From the NCBI GenBank assembly GCA_963705325.1, contig OY970069.1, forward strand, positions 1,116,001 to 1,180,000: DNA of 64,000 nucleotides. Reading direction: 5' to 3'. Positions 9,418-17,454 of this stretch are shown piece by piece. Every line of letters starts with the position of its first letter. Positions within the stretch are counted from its first letter, which is position 1. Below the pieces are notes generated by a model. It was not told the origin of the DNA and ran no database searches. It worked only from the letters and a program-made list of their open reading frames with translations. Position numbers and translations under genes: made by a program. This stretch comes from DATARH01 sp963705325. Its GTDB lineage: Bacteria; Pseudomonadota; Alphaproteobacteria; ATCC43930; CGMCC-115725.

Positions 9418-9466
9418 TCTGACCTCTGAAACCGGTTCAACCGCCATCAACCATCCGCGACTTATA

Positions 9467-9928
9467 TCACCCACTTTCCTCCTCATCGCCGTCGGGAACT
9501 TCGGCATCGTCTTTCGCGAGAACCCAGTCGTTATCGACTGACTTCTGAATGATACCTGCCTGCAACAATCGATTTAGCTGCGGACTTAAACTCAGTCTCT
9601 TTATATCTCGATCCCAGGCGTCTCTAAAATAAGTCAGCAATTCTCGGGTTGTAGCACCGTCATTGAAGTGTTCCTTGAGTGCCTTCACCACTAGCTGTTT
9701 CATCGTCATATTTTGATATGGCGATGTACGCTCAACAAACTCACCTACAGTCGTCGAGCGCAGTACCTCTTCATCCGAGGCTGACGATGGAGTCGGCATT
9801 CCGATTGCCGCCATGGCCCGTCGGACTTCGGCAAGCTCGGCCTCTTTCTTGCTGATGCTGGTGTAGAATGCTCTAAGCTCATGGAGCAACTCACGCTCGC
9901 GTTGCTCAAGATAGTTACGCAGGCTCAT
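9467..9928 (-). CDS. Hypothetical protein with N-terminal coiled coil and predicted winged-helix-like tail
   Basis: About 153 aa from the ATG at 9928 (a TTG at 9961 is the alternative). Residues about 5-40 are charged heptad-like (YLEQRERELLHELRAFYTSISKKEAELAEVRRA split by short turns). Residues about 85-140 (KQLVVKALKEHF..TTRELLTYFRDAW.....LSPQLNRLLQAGII) look like a DNA-binding winged helix of the kind that discriminates repair or restriction loci. The gene is clearly AT-richer than its surroundings and lies directly beside the IS element, both hints of horizontal origin. No family assigned. Confidence 0.65.
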   Translation of the reverse strand: MSLRNYLEQRERELLHELRAFYTSISKKEAELAEVRRAMAAIGMPTPSSASDEEVLRSTTVGEFVERTSPYQNMTMKQLVVKALKEHFNDGATTRELLTYFRDAWDRDIKRLSLSPQLNRLLQAGIIQKSVDNDWVLAKDDAEVPDGDEEESG

Positions 9929-10072
9929 TTTCTTTGTGATTCCAGGCGGTTTACCGTACAAAGAGATTCGCGGCGGCGCACCCTCGGATGGCTAATCCTA
10001 GGTGCACCCGACCCGCTGGGCTCTTAAGCCACGGTCGACAAACCGCAGGGATATTGACCTGCCCCTAGTCTT

Positions 10073-10999
10073 TCATCCAACTGGGACCAGAGTCTCGGCA
10101 ATGGTTACGCCCTGGGGCGCGGTAGGAGCAACAGGCCGAGCCGTGGAGCTACCACATGGCGTAGCGGATCGGCCTGTTGCGGTCATGTGCGCGGCATAAG
10201 CCGCGGGGGTCTGGTAGCCGATCGAGGAATGCGGTCGGCGGGTGTTGTAGTCGGCAGCCCAGGCGGCCAGCTTCTCGCGGGCGTGGTCGAGGCTGAAGAA
10301 CAGGCTCTCGTTCAGCAGCTCGTCGCGCATCCTGCCGTTGAACGACTCGACGAATCCGTTTTGCGTTGGCTTGCCCGGCGCGATGTAATGCCAGGCGACG
10401 CGCTGGTCCTCGGCCCAGGCTAGGACGGCCGTGGAGGTGAACTCCGTGCCGTTGTCGCTGACGATCATGCCGGGCCGGCCGCGCCGCTGGATCAGCGCCG
10501 TCAGATCCCGCGCCACGCGCCGACCGGAAATCGAGGTGTCGGCGATCGCGGCCAGGCACTCGCGGGTGACGTCGTCGACTACATTGAGAATGCGGAACCG
10601 GCGTCCGTCGGCGAGTTGATCGTGCACGAAGTCCAAGGACCAGCGAGCATTGACTTTCGCCTCGACCAGGATCGGCGCGCGCGTTCCCACAGCACGACGG
10701 CGGATGCGGCGCTTGCGCACCGTCAGGCCCTCCTCGCGGTAAAGCCGGTAGATGCGGTTCTTGCCCGAAGGCTCGCCCTCCCGCCGCAGCAGCACGAACA
10801 ATCGCCGATAGCCGAACCGCCGCCGCTCGACCGCCAAGCTGCGCAGGCGCTCCCGCAGCTCGGTGTCCGGCGGACGACGTGACCGGTAGCGCACCATCTT
10901 GCGGTCCGCCTTGATGATCGAGCAGGCCCGCCGCTCGCTGATCTCGAACATCGTCCGAAGATGGGCGACGCCTTGGCGCGTCGCGGCGGGCCCTACCAT
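10073..10999 (-). CDS. IS3-family transposase OrfB (DDE integrase core)
   Basis: 308 aa. Starts MVGPAATRQGVAHLRTMF, then an HTH_21-like segment, followed by the rve integrase core. The DDE triad is visible as Asp in SLDFVHDQ, Asp in VSDNGTEF and Glu in ESFNGRMRDELL, with the typical carboxy-terminal HSSIGYQTPAAY. Its start overlaps the end of OrfA by 7 bases at the A7 run (10999-11005). Production is therefore expected mainly as an OrfAB fusion by -1 programmed frameshifting, as in other IS3 elements. Confidence 0.93.
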   Translation of the reverse strand: MVGPAATRQGVAHLRTMFEISERRACSIIKADRKMVRYRSRRPPDTELRERLRSLAVERRRFGYRRLFVLLRREGEPSGKNRIYRLYREEGLTVRKRRIRRRAVGTRAPILVEAKVNARWSLDFVHDQLADGRRFRILNVVDDVTRECLAAIADTSISGRRVARDLTALIQRRGRPGMIVSDNGTEFTSTAVLAWAEDQRVAWHYIAPGKPTQNGFVESFNGRMRDELLNESLFFSLDHAREKLAAWAADYNTRRPHSSIGYQTPAAYAAHMTATGRSATPCGSSTARPVAPTAPQGVTIAETLVPVG

Positions 11000-11259
11000 T
11001 TTTTTGCCAGAAGCTCGTTCAACGCGGCCTTGTCCAGCATCGCATCCGCCAGGAGCCGCTTGAGCCGGCCGTTCTCTTCCTCCAACGACCGCAGCCGCTG
11101 CGCGTCCGACACGCTCATGCCGCCAAACTTGGCCTTCCAGGCGTAAATCGTCCCCTCCGAGACACCGTGCTTGCGGGCCAAATCGCCCGCCTTCGCCCCA
11201 GCCTCGTTCTCCCGCAGGATACCGATGATCTGCTCTTCCGTGAACCTTGCCCGCTTCAT
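10993..11259 (-). CDS. IS3-family transposase OrfA (helix-turn-helix)
   Basis: 88 aa HTH_Tnp_1 protein starting MKRARFTEEQIIGILRE. The helix-turn-helix covers residues about 8-45 (AGDLARKHGVSEGTIYAWK). A C-terminal leucine-zipper-like helix (RSLEEENGRLKRLLAD) mediates oligomerisation in this family. It ends LLAKKW at the slippery A7 tract. It binds the terminal inverted repeats and, as the OrfAB fusion, carries out transposition. Confidence 0.93.
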   Translation of the reverse strand: MKRARFTEEQIIGILRENEAGAKAGDLARKHGVSEGTIYAWKAKFGGMSVSDAQRLRSLEEENGRLKRLLADAMLDKAALNELLAKKW

Positions 11260-11388
11260 TCGTCCGTCCCTCTCGTTGGGCCGGACTCTAGTTCTACTTG
11301 GAGGAAAATCTCAGGGGCAGGTCAATATCACCCCCTCCCGGATGGCTTGCTAGGCCGGGTTGTGGGACACGCAGAAGCCACTGCGTGA

Positions 11389-11421
11389 GAGAGGCCATCG
11401 GATAGCAGCCGATGGCCTCTC
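11389..11421. terminator. Perfect 13-bp stem hairpin, candidate bidirectional terminator
   Basis: GAGAGGCCATCGG (11389-11401) pairs perfectly with CCGATGGCCTCTC (11409-11421) around a 7-base loop. It lies about 50 bases past the 3' end of the minus-strand hydrolase gene and just beyond the IS target. No clear U-tract follows on either strand, so it could be a factor-dependent terminator, an mRNA 3'-stabilising hairpin or a stray repeat. Confidence 0.5.
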
Positions 11422-11470
11422 GCTTATATGGCGATCGGTTTATCGTTGCAAGAGGATTTTAAATTCGTTA

Positions 11471-12385
11471 TCATAAGACTACGTTTGGTGATCCTTTGAA
11501 GTGCTTCATGAAGTGCTGGAAGGTCTCTTCCGGCGCTTCCTCGGGGACGTAATGGCCGCAGGGTAGCGGGCCGCCCCAGGCGTCGGTCGCGTAGTTTCTC
11601 TTCCACACCGCGAGCACGTCGCCGTGGACGCCCTCGGTGTGGCTGCGCTGGCCCCAGATCACCAGCAGCGGCACGGTGATCTTGTTGCCCGCCTCAAAGT
11701 CGGCGGTGTCCATCTCGAGGTCGCAGGTGACGCAGGCGCGGTAATCGGCGCACGAACCCTTGATCGTCTTCCAGTTGAAGCAGCGCACGTATTCCCCGAA
11801 CGCCTCGGGGTCGAAGAAGCCGAGACCGATCCCCGGCTTCGACAGCTTCTTCTCCATGAACCAACGGGCGTCGACCCCGGCCATCATCTTCTCCGGGAAA
11901 TCGTAGGGCTGGGCCATGAACACCCAGTGCCACGAGCGCAGCGCCCAATCCTTCGAGGCGTGCGTCCAGATGTGGTGGTTGGGCAGGATGTCGACCAGCG
12001 CCGCCTTCTTCACCCGCTCCGGGTGGTCGAGGCACATGCGCGCGGTGGTGCGGGCGCCGCGGTCGTGCCCGGCGACAAAGAACTCGCGGTAGCCGAGCTT
12101 TTCCATCACCTCGACCTGGTCCTGCGCCATCGCGCGGAACGAGTAGTTGATGTTGTTGGGCCCGGCGTCATCGGGGCCGACGCTGTCGCCGTAGCCCCTG
12201 AGATCGGCGCAGACGACGTGGAAATCCTGGGCCAGGCGCGGCGCGATCTTGTGCCACGACACATGCGTCATCGGGTTGCCGTGCAGCAGGAGGAGCGGCG
12301 GGCCGTCGCCGCCATGGCGCAGATGGATGCGCGCGCCCTCAAAAGACGACGTGTCGATCTCGGTGCGGGTAAAACCTTCGAACAT
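11471..12385 (-). CDS. Alpha/beta hydrolase, haloacetate (fluoroacetate) dehalogenase-like
   Basis: 304 aa. The nucleophile elbow GHDRGART gives Asp108 with Arg109 and Arg112, matching the fluoroacetate dehalogenase nucleophile and carboxylate-binding arginines. The WHWVFMAQP segment at 152-160 matches the halide-binding Trp region of that family. The catalytic His is in CGHYVPEEAP near the C-terminus, and the oxyanion motif is LLLHGNP at 33-39. Known relatives hydrolyse haloacetates, and some act as epoxide hydrolases. An AGGAGG site precedes the ATG. It diverges by 76 bases from the first of three peptide-binding-protein genes, suggesting a shared control region. Confidence 0.87.
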   Translation of the reverse strand: MFEGFTRTEIDTSSFEGARIHLRHGGDGPPLLLLHGNPMTHVSWHKIAPRLAQDFHVVCADLRGYGDSVGPDDAGPNNINYSFRAMAQDQVEVMEKLGYREFFVAGHDRGARTTARMCLDHPERVKKAALVDILPNHHIWTHASKDWALRSWHWVFMAQPYDFPEKMMAGVDARWFMEKKLSKPGIGLGFFDPEAFGEYVRCFNWKTIKGSCADYRACVTCDLEMDTADFEAGNKITVPLLVIWGQRSHTEGVHGDVLAVWKRNYATDAWGGPLPCGHYVPEEAPEETFQHFMKHFKGSPNVVL

Positions 12386-12461
12386 GCCGCCCTCCTGTCG
12401 CTTACTTCGTGTAAGCTAGCCCATAAGTGGAAAGCGCCAAAGGCGCCGTCGGGAGGAGAAC

Positions 12462-14048
12462 ATGACCGGGAGGCGAATAGCAGCAGCGATCGTCGCGACG
12501 ATACTGGCCGCCGCGCCGGCGATGGCCCAGAAATCGGGCGGCATCCTCAAGGTGCAGCACTGGGATAGCCCGGCGAGCATGTCGATCCTCGAAGAGGCGA
12601 CCTACTCCGTCGTCGTGCCGATGATGGGGGTGATGAGCAACCTCGTCATCTACGATCAGCACAAGCCGCAAAACAGCCTCGCCAACATCGTTCCCGACCT
12701 CGCCGACAGTTGGAACTGGAGCGCGGACGGCAAGGAGCTGACCTTCAAGCTGCACCACGGCGTCAAATGGCATGACGGGCAGCCCTTCACGGCCAAAGAC
12801 GTGAAATGCACCTTCGATCTGCTGACCGGAAAGAGCGAGCAGAAGCTGCGCGTCAATCCTCGCAAGGAGTGGTGGAACAATGTTGTCGAGGTCACCGCGA
12901 CGGATGACGACACCGCGGTTTTCCATTTGCAGCGGCCGCAGCCGGCGCTGTTGACCCTGCTCGCCTCGGGCTACTCGCCAATCTATCCCTGCCACATTCC
13001 GCCGGCGCAGATGCGCACCAAGCCGATCGGCACCGGGCCGTTCAAGTTTGTCGAGTTCAAGCCCAACGAATACATCAAGGTGACCAAGAACACCGATTAC
13101 TGGAAGCCGGGCCGGCCCTATCTCGACGGCATCGAGTACGACATCGTTCCCAATCGCTCGACCGCGGTCTTCGGCTTCGTCGCCGGCAAATTCGACATGA
13201 CCTGGCCCTATTACATCACCCCGCCGCTGGTGCGCGACATCGCCGCGCAGGCGCCTAACGCCAAATGCGTGACTGCCACCAACAACGGCACCACCAATCT
13301 GCTGCTCAACCGCGACAAGCCGCCCTTCGACAACGCCGACCTGCGCAAGGCGCTGGCGCTGACGATCGACCGCAAGTCGTTCATCGACATCATGACCGAG
13401 GGGCATGCCAAGATCGGCGCGGCGATGCTGCCGCCGCCCGAGGGGCTGTGGGGGATGCCCGACGACATGCTGCGCACCATTCCGGGTTACGATCCAGACG
13501 CGCAGAAGAACCGCGCCCAGGCGCGCGAGATCATGCAGAAACTGGGCTACGGGCCGGACAAGCGCATGCAACTCACCGTGTCGACCCGCAACGTCCCCAC
13601 CTTCCGCGACCCCGCGGTGATCCTCATCGACCAGCTGAAGGAGATCTATGTCGACGCCGTGCTCGAAACGATCGAGACCGCCAACTGGCACGCGAAGGTG
13701 ACGCGCAAGGACTACACGGTCGCCCTCAACAACACCGGCAGCGGCGTCGACGACCCGGATCAGCAATTCTTCGAGAACTACGCCTGCGGTTCGCTACGCA
13801 ATTACAGCGGCTACTGCAACCATGACCTCGACAAGAAATTCGTCGAGCAGTCGTCGATGACCGATCAGGCGGCGCGCAAGAAGCTGGTTTGGGACATCGA
13901 CAAGCAGCTGCAGGAAGACGGCGCCCGCCCGATCATCTTCCACGCCGTCAATGCCACTTGCATGCAGCCCGCGGTCAAGGGGCTGACGATCATGGTCAAC
14001 AGCATCTACAACGGTTGGAAAATGGAGGACGTCTGGCTCGACCGATAA
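12462..14048 (+). CDS. Family-5 ABC transporter substrate-binding protein, copy 1
   Basis: 528 aa periplasmic binding protein (SBP_bac_5: dipeptide, oligopeptide, nickel or opine type). Signal peptide at residues 1-22, cut after AMA. Family landmarks are SWNWSADGKELTFKLHHGVKWHDGQPF, read as W-x-S-x-DG...L-x-GVKWHDG, and GTGPFKFVEFKPNEYI. A GGGAGGAG ribosome site precedes the ATG. First of three tandem paralogues with near-identical architecture and length. No permease or ATPase gene accompanies them, so they must feed a transporter encoded elsewhere, possibly the Dpp-like system at 39-45 kb. Confidence 0.93.
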   Translation: MTGRRIAAAIVATILAAAPAMAQKSGGILKVQHWDSPASMSILEEATYSVVVPMMGVMSNLVIYDQHKPQNSLANIVPDLADSWNWSADGKELTFKLHHGVKWHDGQPFTAKDVKCTFDLLTGKSEQKLRVNPRKEWWNNVVEVTATDDDTAVFHLQRPQPALLTLLASGYSPIYPCHIPPAQMRTKPIGTGPFKFVEFKPNEYIKVTKNTDYWKPGRPYLDGIEYDIVPNRSTAVFGFVAGKFDMTWPYYITPPLVRDIAAQAPNAKCVTATNNGTTNLLLNRDKPPFDNADLRKALALTIDRKSFIDIMTEGHAKIGAAMLPPPEGLWGMPDDMLRTIPGYDPDAQKNRAQAREIMQKLGYGPDKRMQLTVSTRNVPTFRDPAVILIDQLKEIYVDAVLETIETANWHAKVTRKDYTVALNNTGSGVDDPDQQFFENYACGSLRNYSGYCNHDLDKKFVEQSSMTDQAARKKLVWDIDKQLQEDGARPIIFHAVNATCMQPAVKGLTIMVNSIYNGWKMEDVWLDR

Positions 14049-14092
14049 CGCGTTATGCCGCGAGACCAGCGGGGGCGATCCAGGGAGGGAAC

Positions 14093-15682
14093 ATGAGCCG
14101 CATGCAACGCCTGTTGGCGCTTTCCGTCGCCGTTTTGACATCCGCCGCCGCGCCCGCAATGGCACAGAAGCACGGCGGCATTCTGCAACTCCAGCACTTC
14201 GACAGCCCCGCCAGCATGTCGATACTGGAAGAAGCGACACGCGCCGCCGAGCAGCCGGCGATGGCGGTGTTCAACAATCTCGTGATCTATGACCAGCACG
14301 TCGCCCAGAACAGCCTCGACTCGATCGTCCCAGACCTGGCGACGAAATGGAGCTGGAGCGACGACGGCAAGACCTTGACCTTCACTCTGCGCGAAGGGGT
14401 GAAGTGGCACGACGGCAAGCCGTTCACCAGCGCGGACGTCAAGTGCACCTGGGACTTGCTGATGGGGCTCGGCAACGACAAGCTGCGCCTCAACCCGCGC
14501 AAATCCTGGTACGAGAACGTCACCGATGTGACTCCGCGCGGCGATTTCGAGGTCGCCTTCCACCTGAAGCGGTCGCAGCCGGCGCTTCTGGCCTTGCTCG
14601 CTTCGGGTTGGTCGCCGGTCTATCCCTGCCACATTCCGGCGGCGCAGCAGCGCCAGCATCCGATCGGCACCGGCCCGTTCAAGTTCGTCGAATTCAAACC
14701 CAACGAGTACATCACGTTGGCAAAGAACCCGGATTACTGGAAGCCCGACAGGCCCTATCTCGACGGTATCCAGTTCACCATCATGCGCGAGATCGGGCCG
14801 CGCAACCTGGCGTTCTTCGCCGGAAAATTCGATGGTATCCCGCTCGGCGTGACGATCCCGACGCTCAAGGATTTCAAGGAGCAGGCGCCGCAGGCGATCT
14901 GCCAGCAGAATGTCGGTAACGTGCCGCGCACGATGCTGATCAACCTGCACAAACCGCCGTTCGACAACCCGGATTTGCGCCGCGCGATGGTGCTGGCGCT
15001 CGATCGCAAGGCGTTCATGGACATCCTCAACCAAGGCGTTCCCAGCCTTGGCGCGACGATGCTGCCGCCGCCCAACGGGGTTTGGGGCATGCCGCTCGAC
15101 GTGCTGTATTCGCTGCCCGGCTATTCGCCGGACGTCGCGAAGAACCGCGCCGAGGCCCGCGATATCATGAAGAAGCTCGGCTACGGCCCGGACAAGCCGC
15201 TTGCCGTTAAAATCTCGACTCGGAATTTCCCGGCTTGGCGCGACCCGGCGGTAATCCTCTCCTCGCAGCTGAAGGAAATCTATGTCGACGCCGAACTCGA
15301 GTTCGTCGATACGGCGGTCTGGTATCCGAAAATGGCGCGCAAGGACTTCACGGTTGGCGCGGTGCCGATCGAAAGCGGCGTCGATGACCCGGATCAGATG
15401 TTCTATGAGAATTTCTACAGCGGCGCGCAGCGCAACTATGCCGGCTACAGCGACCCTGATTTCGACAAGCTGGTCGACCAGCAATCGGTCGATGCCGATC
15501 CGAAAAAGCGCAAGGAGATTGTCTGGCAGATCGAACGCAAGCTCGCCGGGGCGATGTTCCGGCCGGTGCTGTTCTACCCGGCGGGCGCCGGCTGCTGGCA
15601 GCCCTGGGTCAAGGGCTACACGATGATGACCAACAGCATCTATAACGGCTGGCGCATGGAAGACGTGTGGCTCGACAAGTGA
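14093..15682 (+). CDS. Family-5 ABC transporter substrate-binding protein, copy 2
   Basis: 529 aa. The frame is open upstream, but the start is placed at the ATG at 14093 because a GGGAGGG site precedes it and a canonical signal peptide follows (MSRMQRLLALSVAVLTS..., cut after AMA). The mature N-terminus QKHGGILQLQHFDSPASMS aligns directly with copies 1 and 3. It lies 44 bases after copy 1, consistent with one transcript. The region around residues 245-290, likely to line the ligand cleft, differs from copy 1 and suggests a shifted ligand range. Confidence 0.93.
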   Translation: MSRMQRLLALSVAVLTSAAAPAMAQKHGGILQLQHFDSPASMSILEEATRAAEQPAMAVFNNLVIYDQHVAQNSLDSIVPDLATKWSWSDDGKTLTFTLREGVKWHDGKPFTSADVKCTWDLLMGLGNDKLRLNPRKSWYENVTDVTPRGDFEVAFHLKRSQPALLALLASGWSPVYPCHIPAAQQRQHPIGTGPFKFVEFKPNEYITLAKNPDYWKPDRPYLDGIQFTIMREIGPRNLAFFAGKFDGIPLGVTIPTLKDFKEQAPQAICQQNVGNVPRTMLINLHKPPFDNPDLRRAMVLALDRKAFMDILNQGVPSLGATMLPPPNGVWGMPLDVLYSLPGYSPDVAKNRAEARDIMKKLGYGPDKPLAVKISTRNFPAWRDPAVILSSQLKEIYVDAELEFVDTAVWYPKMARKDFTVGAVPIESGVDDPDQMFYENFYSGAQRNYAGYSDPDFDKLVDQQSVDADPKKRKEIVWQIERKLAGAMFRPVLFYPAGAGCWQPWVKGYTMMTNSIYNGWRMEDVWLDK

Positions 15683-15696
15683 CGGTGTCACCGTTA

Positions 15697-15714
15697 TCCC
15701 GGCGAAAGCCGGGA
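15697..15714. repeat. REP-like palindrome
   Basis: TCCCGGCGAAAGCCGGGA, a perfect 7-bp stem, sits in the 81-base gap between binding-protein copies 2 and 3. It is the same core as the paired units at 23771-23842. Position inside the presumed transcript may stabilise upstream mRNA, but the dispersed copies make it part of a repeat family. Confidence 0.65.
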
Positions 15715-15763
15715 TCCATTAGCGAGCCACTCCGTCGCAAATTGTGAGACCTAGGGAGACAAC

Positions 15764-17356
15764 ATGCTCAGAATGCAGCGCCTTTGCGCCGCGGCTCTCA
15801 CCGCGATCTTGGCCGCGGCCGCGCCGGCGATGGCGCAAAAGTCCGGCGGCATCCTCAAACTGTCGCATTTCGACAGCCCGGCCAGCATGTCGATCCTGGA
15901 GGAAGCGACACGCGCGACCGTGCAGCCGATGATGGGGGTGTTCAACAACCTGGTCCTCTACAACCAGTCCATCGCCAAATCGAGCCTCGACACCATCGTC
16001 CCCGATCTGGCGACGAGCTGGACGTGGAGCGACGACGGCAAGACGCTGACCTTCCCGCTGCGCCAGGGCGTCAAGTGGCATGACGGCGTGCCGTTCACCA
16101 GCGCCGACGTCAAATGCACCTGGGACCTCTTGATGGGACTCGGCCAGGACAAGCTCCGCGCCAACCCGCGCAAGTCCTGGTACAACAATGTCGAATCGGT
16201 GACGACAAACGGCGATTACGAAGTCGCCTTTCACCTGAAGCAGAAGCAGCCGGCGCTGCTCGCCCTTCTGGCCTCCGGTTGGTCGCCGATCTACCCGTGC
16301 CACGTGCCCGCAGCGCAGATGCGCCAGCACCCGATCGGAACGGGCCCCTTCAAGTTCGTCAGCTTCAAGCCCAATGAATCGATCACCGTGACTCGTAACC
16401 CGGATTACTGGAAACCGGGGCGGCCCTATCTCGACGGCATCGAATACACGATCATGCGCGAATACGGCCCGCGCGACCTCGCCTTCTTTGGCGGCCGGTT
16501 CGACATGGATACGCCGTTCGGCGTCACACCACCGCGGATGAAGGACTTCGCGTCGCAAGCGCCGCAGGCGATTTGCGAGCTCTCGCAAGTCAACGTACCG
16601 CGCACGATGATCGTCAACCCAGCGGCGCCGCCATTCGACAATCCGGAATTGCGCCGCGCGATGAACCTGGCGCTCGACCGCAAGGCCTTCAACGACATCA
16701 TCAACGACGGCAAGGGTCATCTTGGCGGCAACATGATGCCGCCTCCCGAGGGCGTCTGGGGCATGCCACCGGAGGTGCTGGAGACGCTCCCCGGCTACGG
16801 CCCCGATGTCGAGAAGAACCGCGCCGACGCCCGCGACATCATGAAGAAGCTCGGCTACGGGCCCGACAAGCATCTCGCGATCAAGGTGTCGACGCGCAAT
16901 TTCCCGGCATGGCGCGACCCCGCCGTGATCATGATCTCGCACCTCAAGGAGATCTGGATCGACGGCGAGCTCGACCTGGTCGATACCGCGCTGTGGTATC
17001 CCAAGATGGCGCGCAAGGACTACACGGTCGGCGCGGTGCCGATGGAAAGCGGCGTCGACGACCCAGACCAGATGTATTTCGAGAATTACGTCTGTGGCGC
17101 GGCGCGCAACTACACCGGCTACTGCAACCCCGATCTCGACAAGCTGATCAACCAGCAATCGATGGAAAGCGATCACGACAAGCGCAAGGCCCTGGTTTGG
17201 CAGATCGAGCGCATGCTGGCGGAGGCCGGAATCCGGCCGGTGCTGTTTTATCCGGTCGGCGTTTCCTGCCGCGAGCCCTGGGTCAAGGGACTGACCATCA
17301 TGACCAACAGCATCTACAACGAATGGCGCATGGAAGACGTCTGGCTGGACAAGTGA
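15764..17356 (+). CDS. Family-5 ABC transporter substrate-binding protein, copy 3
   Basis: 530 aa, same signal peptide style (AMAQKSGGILKLSHFDS at the mature start) and the same landmarks as copies 1 and 2 (WHDGVPFTSADVKC, GTGPFKFVSFKPNES). Copies 2 and 3 share long identical stretches, for example GVDDPDQM and KNRA-ARDIMKKLGYGPDK, so the later duplication seems to have produced these two. A GGGAG site is upstream of the ATG. The end is followed by a short REP fragment and then thrC on the same strand. Confidence 0.93.
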   Translation: MLRMQRLCAAALTAILAAAAPAMAQKSGGILKLSHFDSPASMSILEEATRATVQPMMGVFNNLVLYNQSIAKSSLDTIVPDLATSWTWSDDGKTLTFPLRQGVKWHDGVPFTSADVKCTWDLLMGLGQDKLRANPRKSWYNNVESVTTNGDYEVAFHLKQKQPALLALLASGWSPIYPCHVPAAQMRQHPIGTGPFKFVSFKPNESITVTRNPDYWKPGRPYLDGIEYTIMREYGPRDLAFFGGRFDMDTPFGVTPPRMKDFASQAPQAICELSQVNVPRTMIVNPAAPPFDNPELRRAMNLALDRKAFNDIINDGKGHLGGNMMPPPEGVWGMPPEVLETLPGYGPDVEKNRADARDIMKKLGYGPDKHLAIKVSTRNFPAWRDPAVIMISHLKEIWIDGELDLVDTALWYPKMARKDYTVGAVPMESGVDDPDQMYFENYVCGAARNYTGYCNPDLDKLINQQSMESDHDKRKALVWQIERMLAEAGIRPVLFYPVGVSCREPWVKGLTIMTNSIYNEWRMEDVWLDK

Positions 17357-17454
17357 CGGCGTAGCCGTCATCCGGGGGTCGATTGACGAGCAAGTTCGTC
17401 GCGGTGACCAGCGGCTGGGATAGCTTTGTCAAGGCGATACGTTACAATCGCGCG

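Larger units (their letters stand above)
10055..11324 (-). mobile_element. IS3-family insertion sequence (IS407-group-like), intact
   Basis: 1270-bp element. Its ends begin TGACCTGCCCCT on both strands (10055 onward, and the complement ending at 11324), with imperfect inverted repeats of about 50 bp. It is flanked by a direct 4-bp duplication ATAT at 10051-10054 and 11325-11328, matching the 4-bp target duplications of the IS407 subgroup. It encodes OrfA and OrfB on the minus strand with an A7 slippery run at the overlap. Both ends, both frames and the target duplication are intact, so it looks recently inserted and potentially active. Confidence 0.92.

Noticed and set aside
11389..11421. Rho-independent terminator
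   Set aside because: The stem is perfect but no U-tract follows on either strand; reported only as a candidate hairpin.
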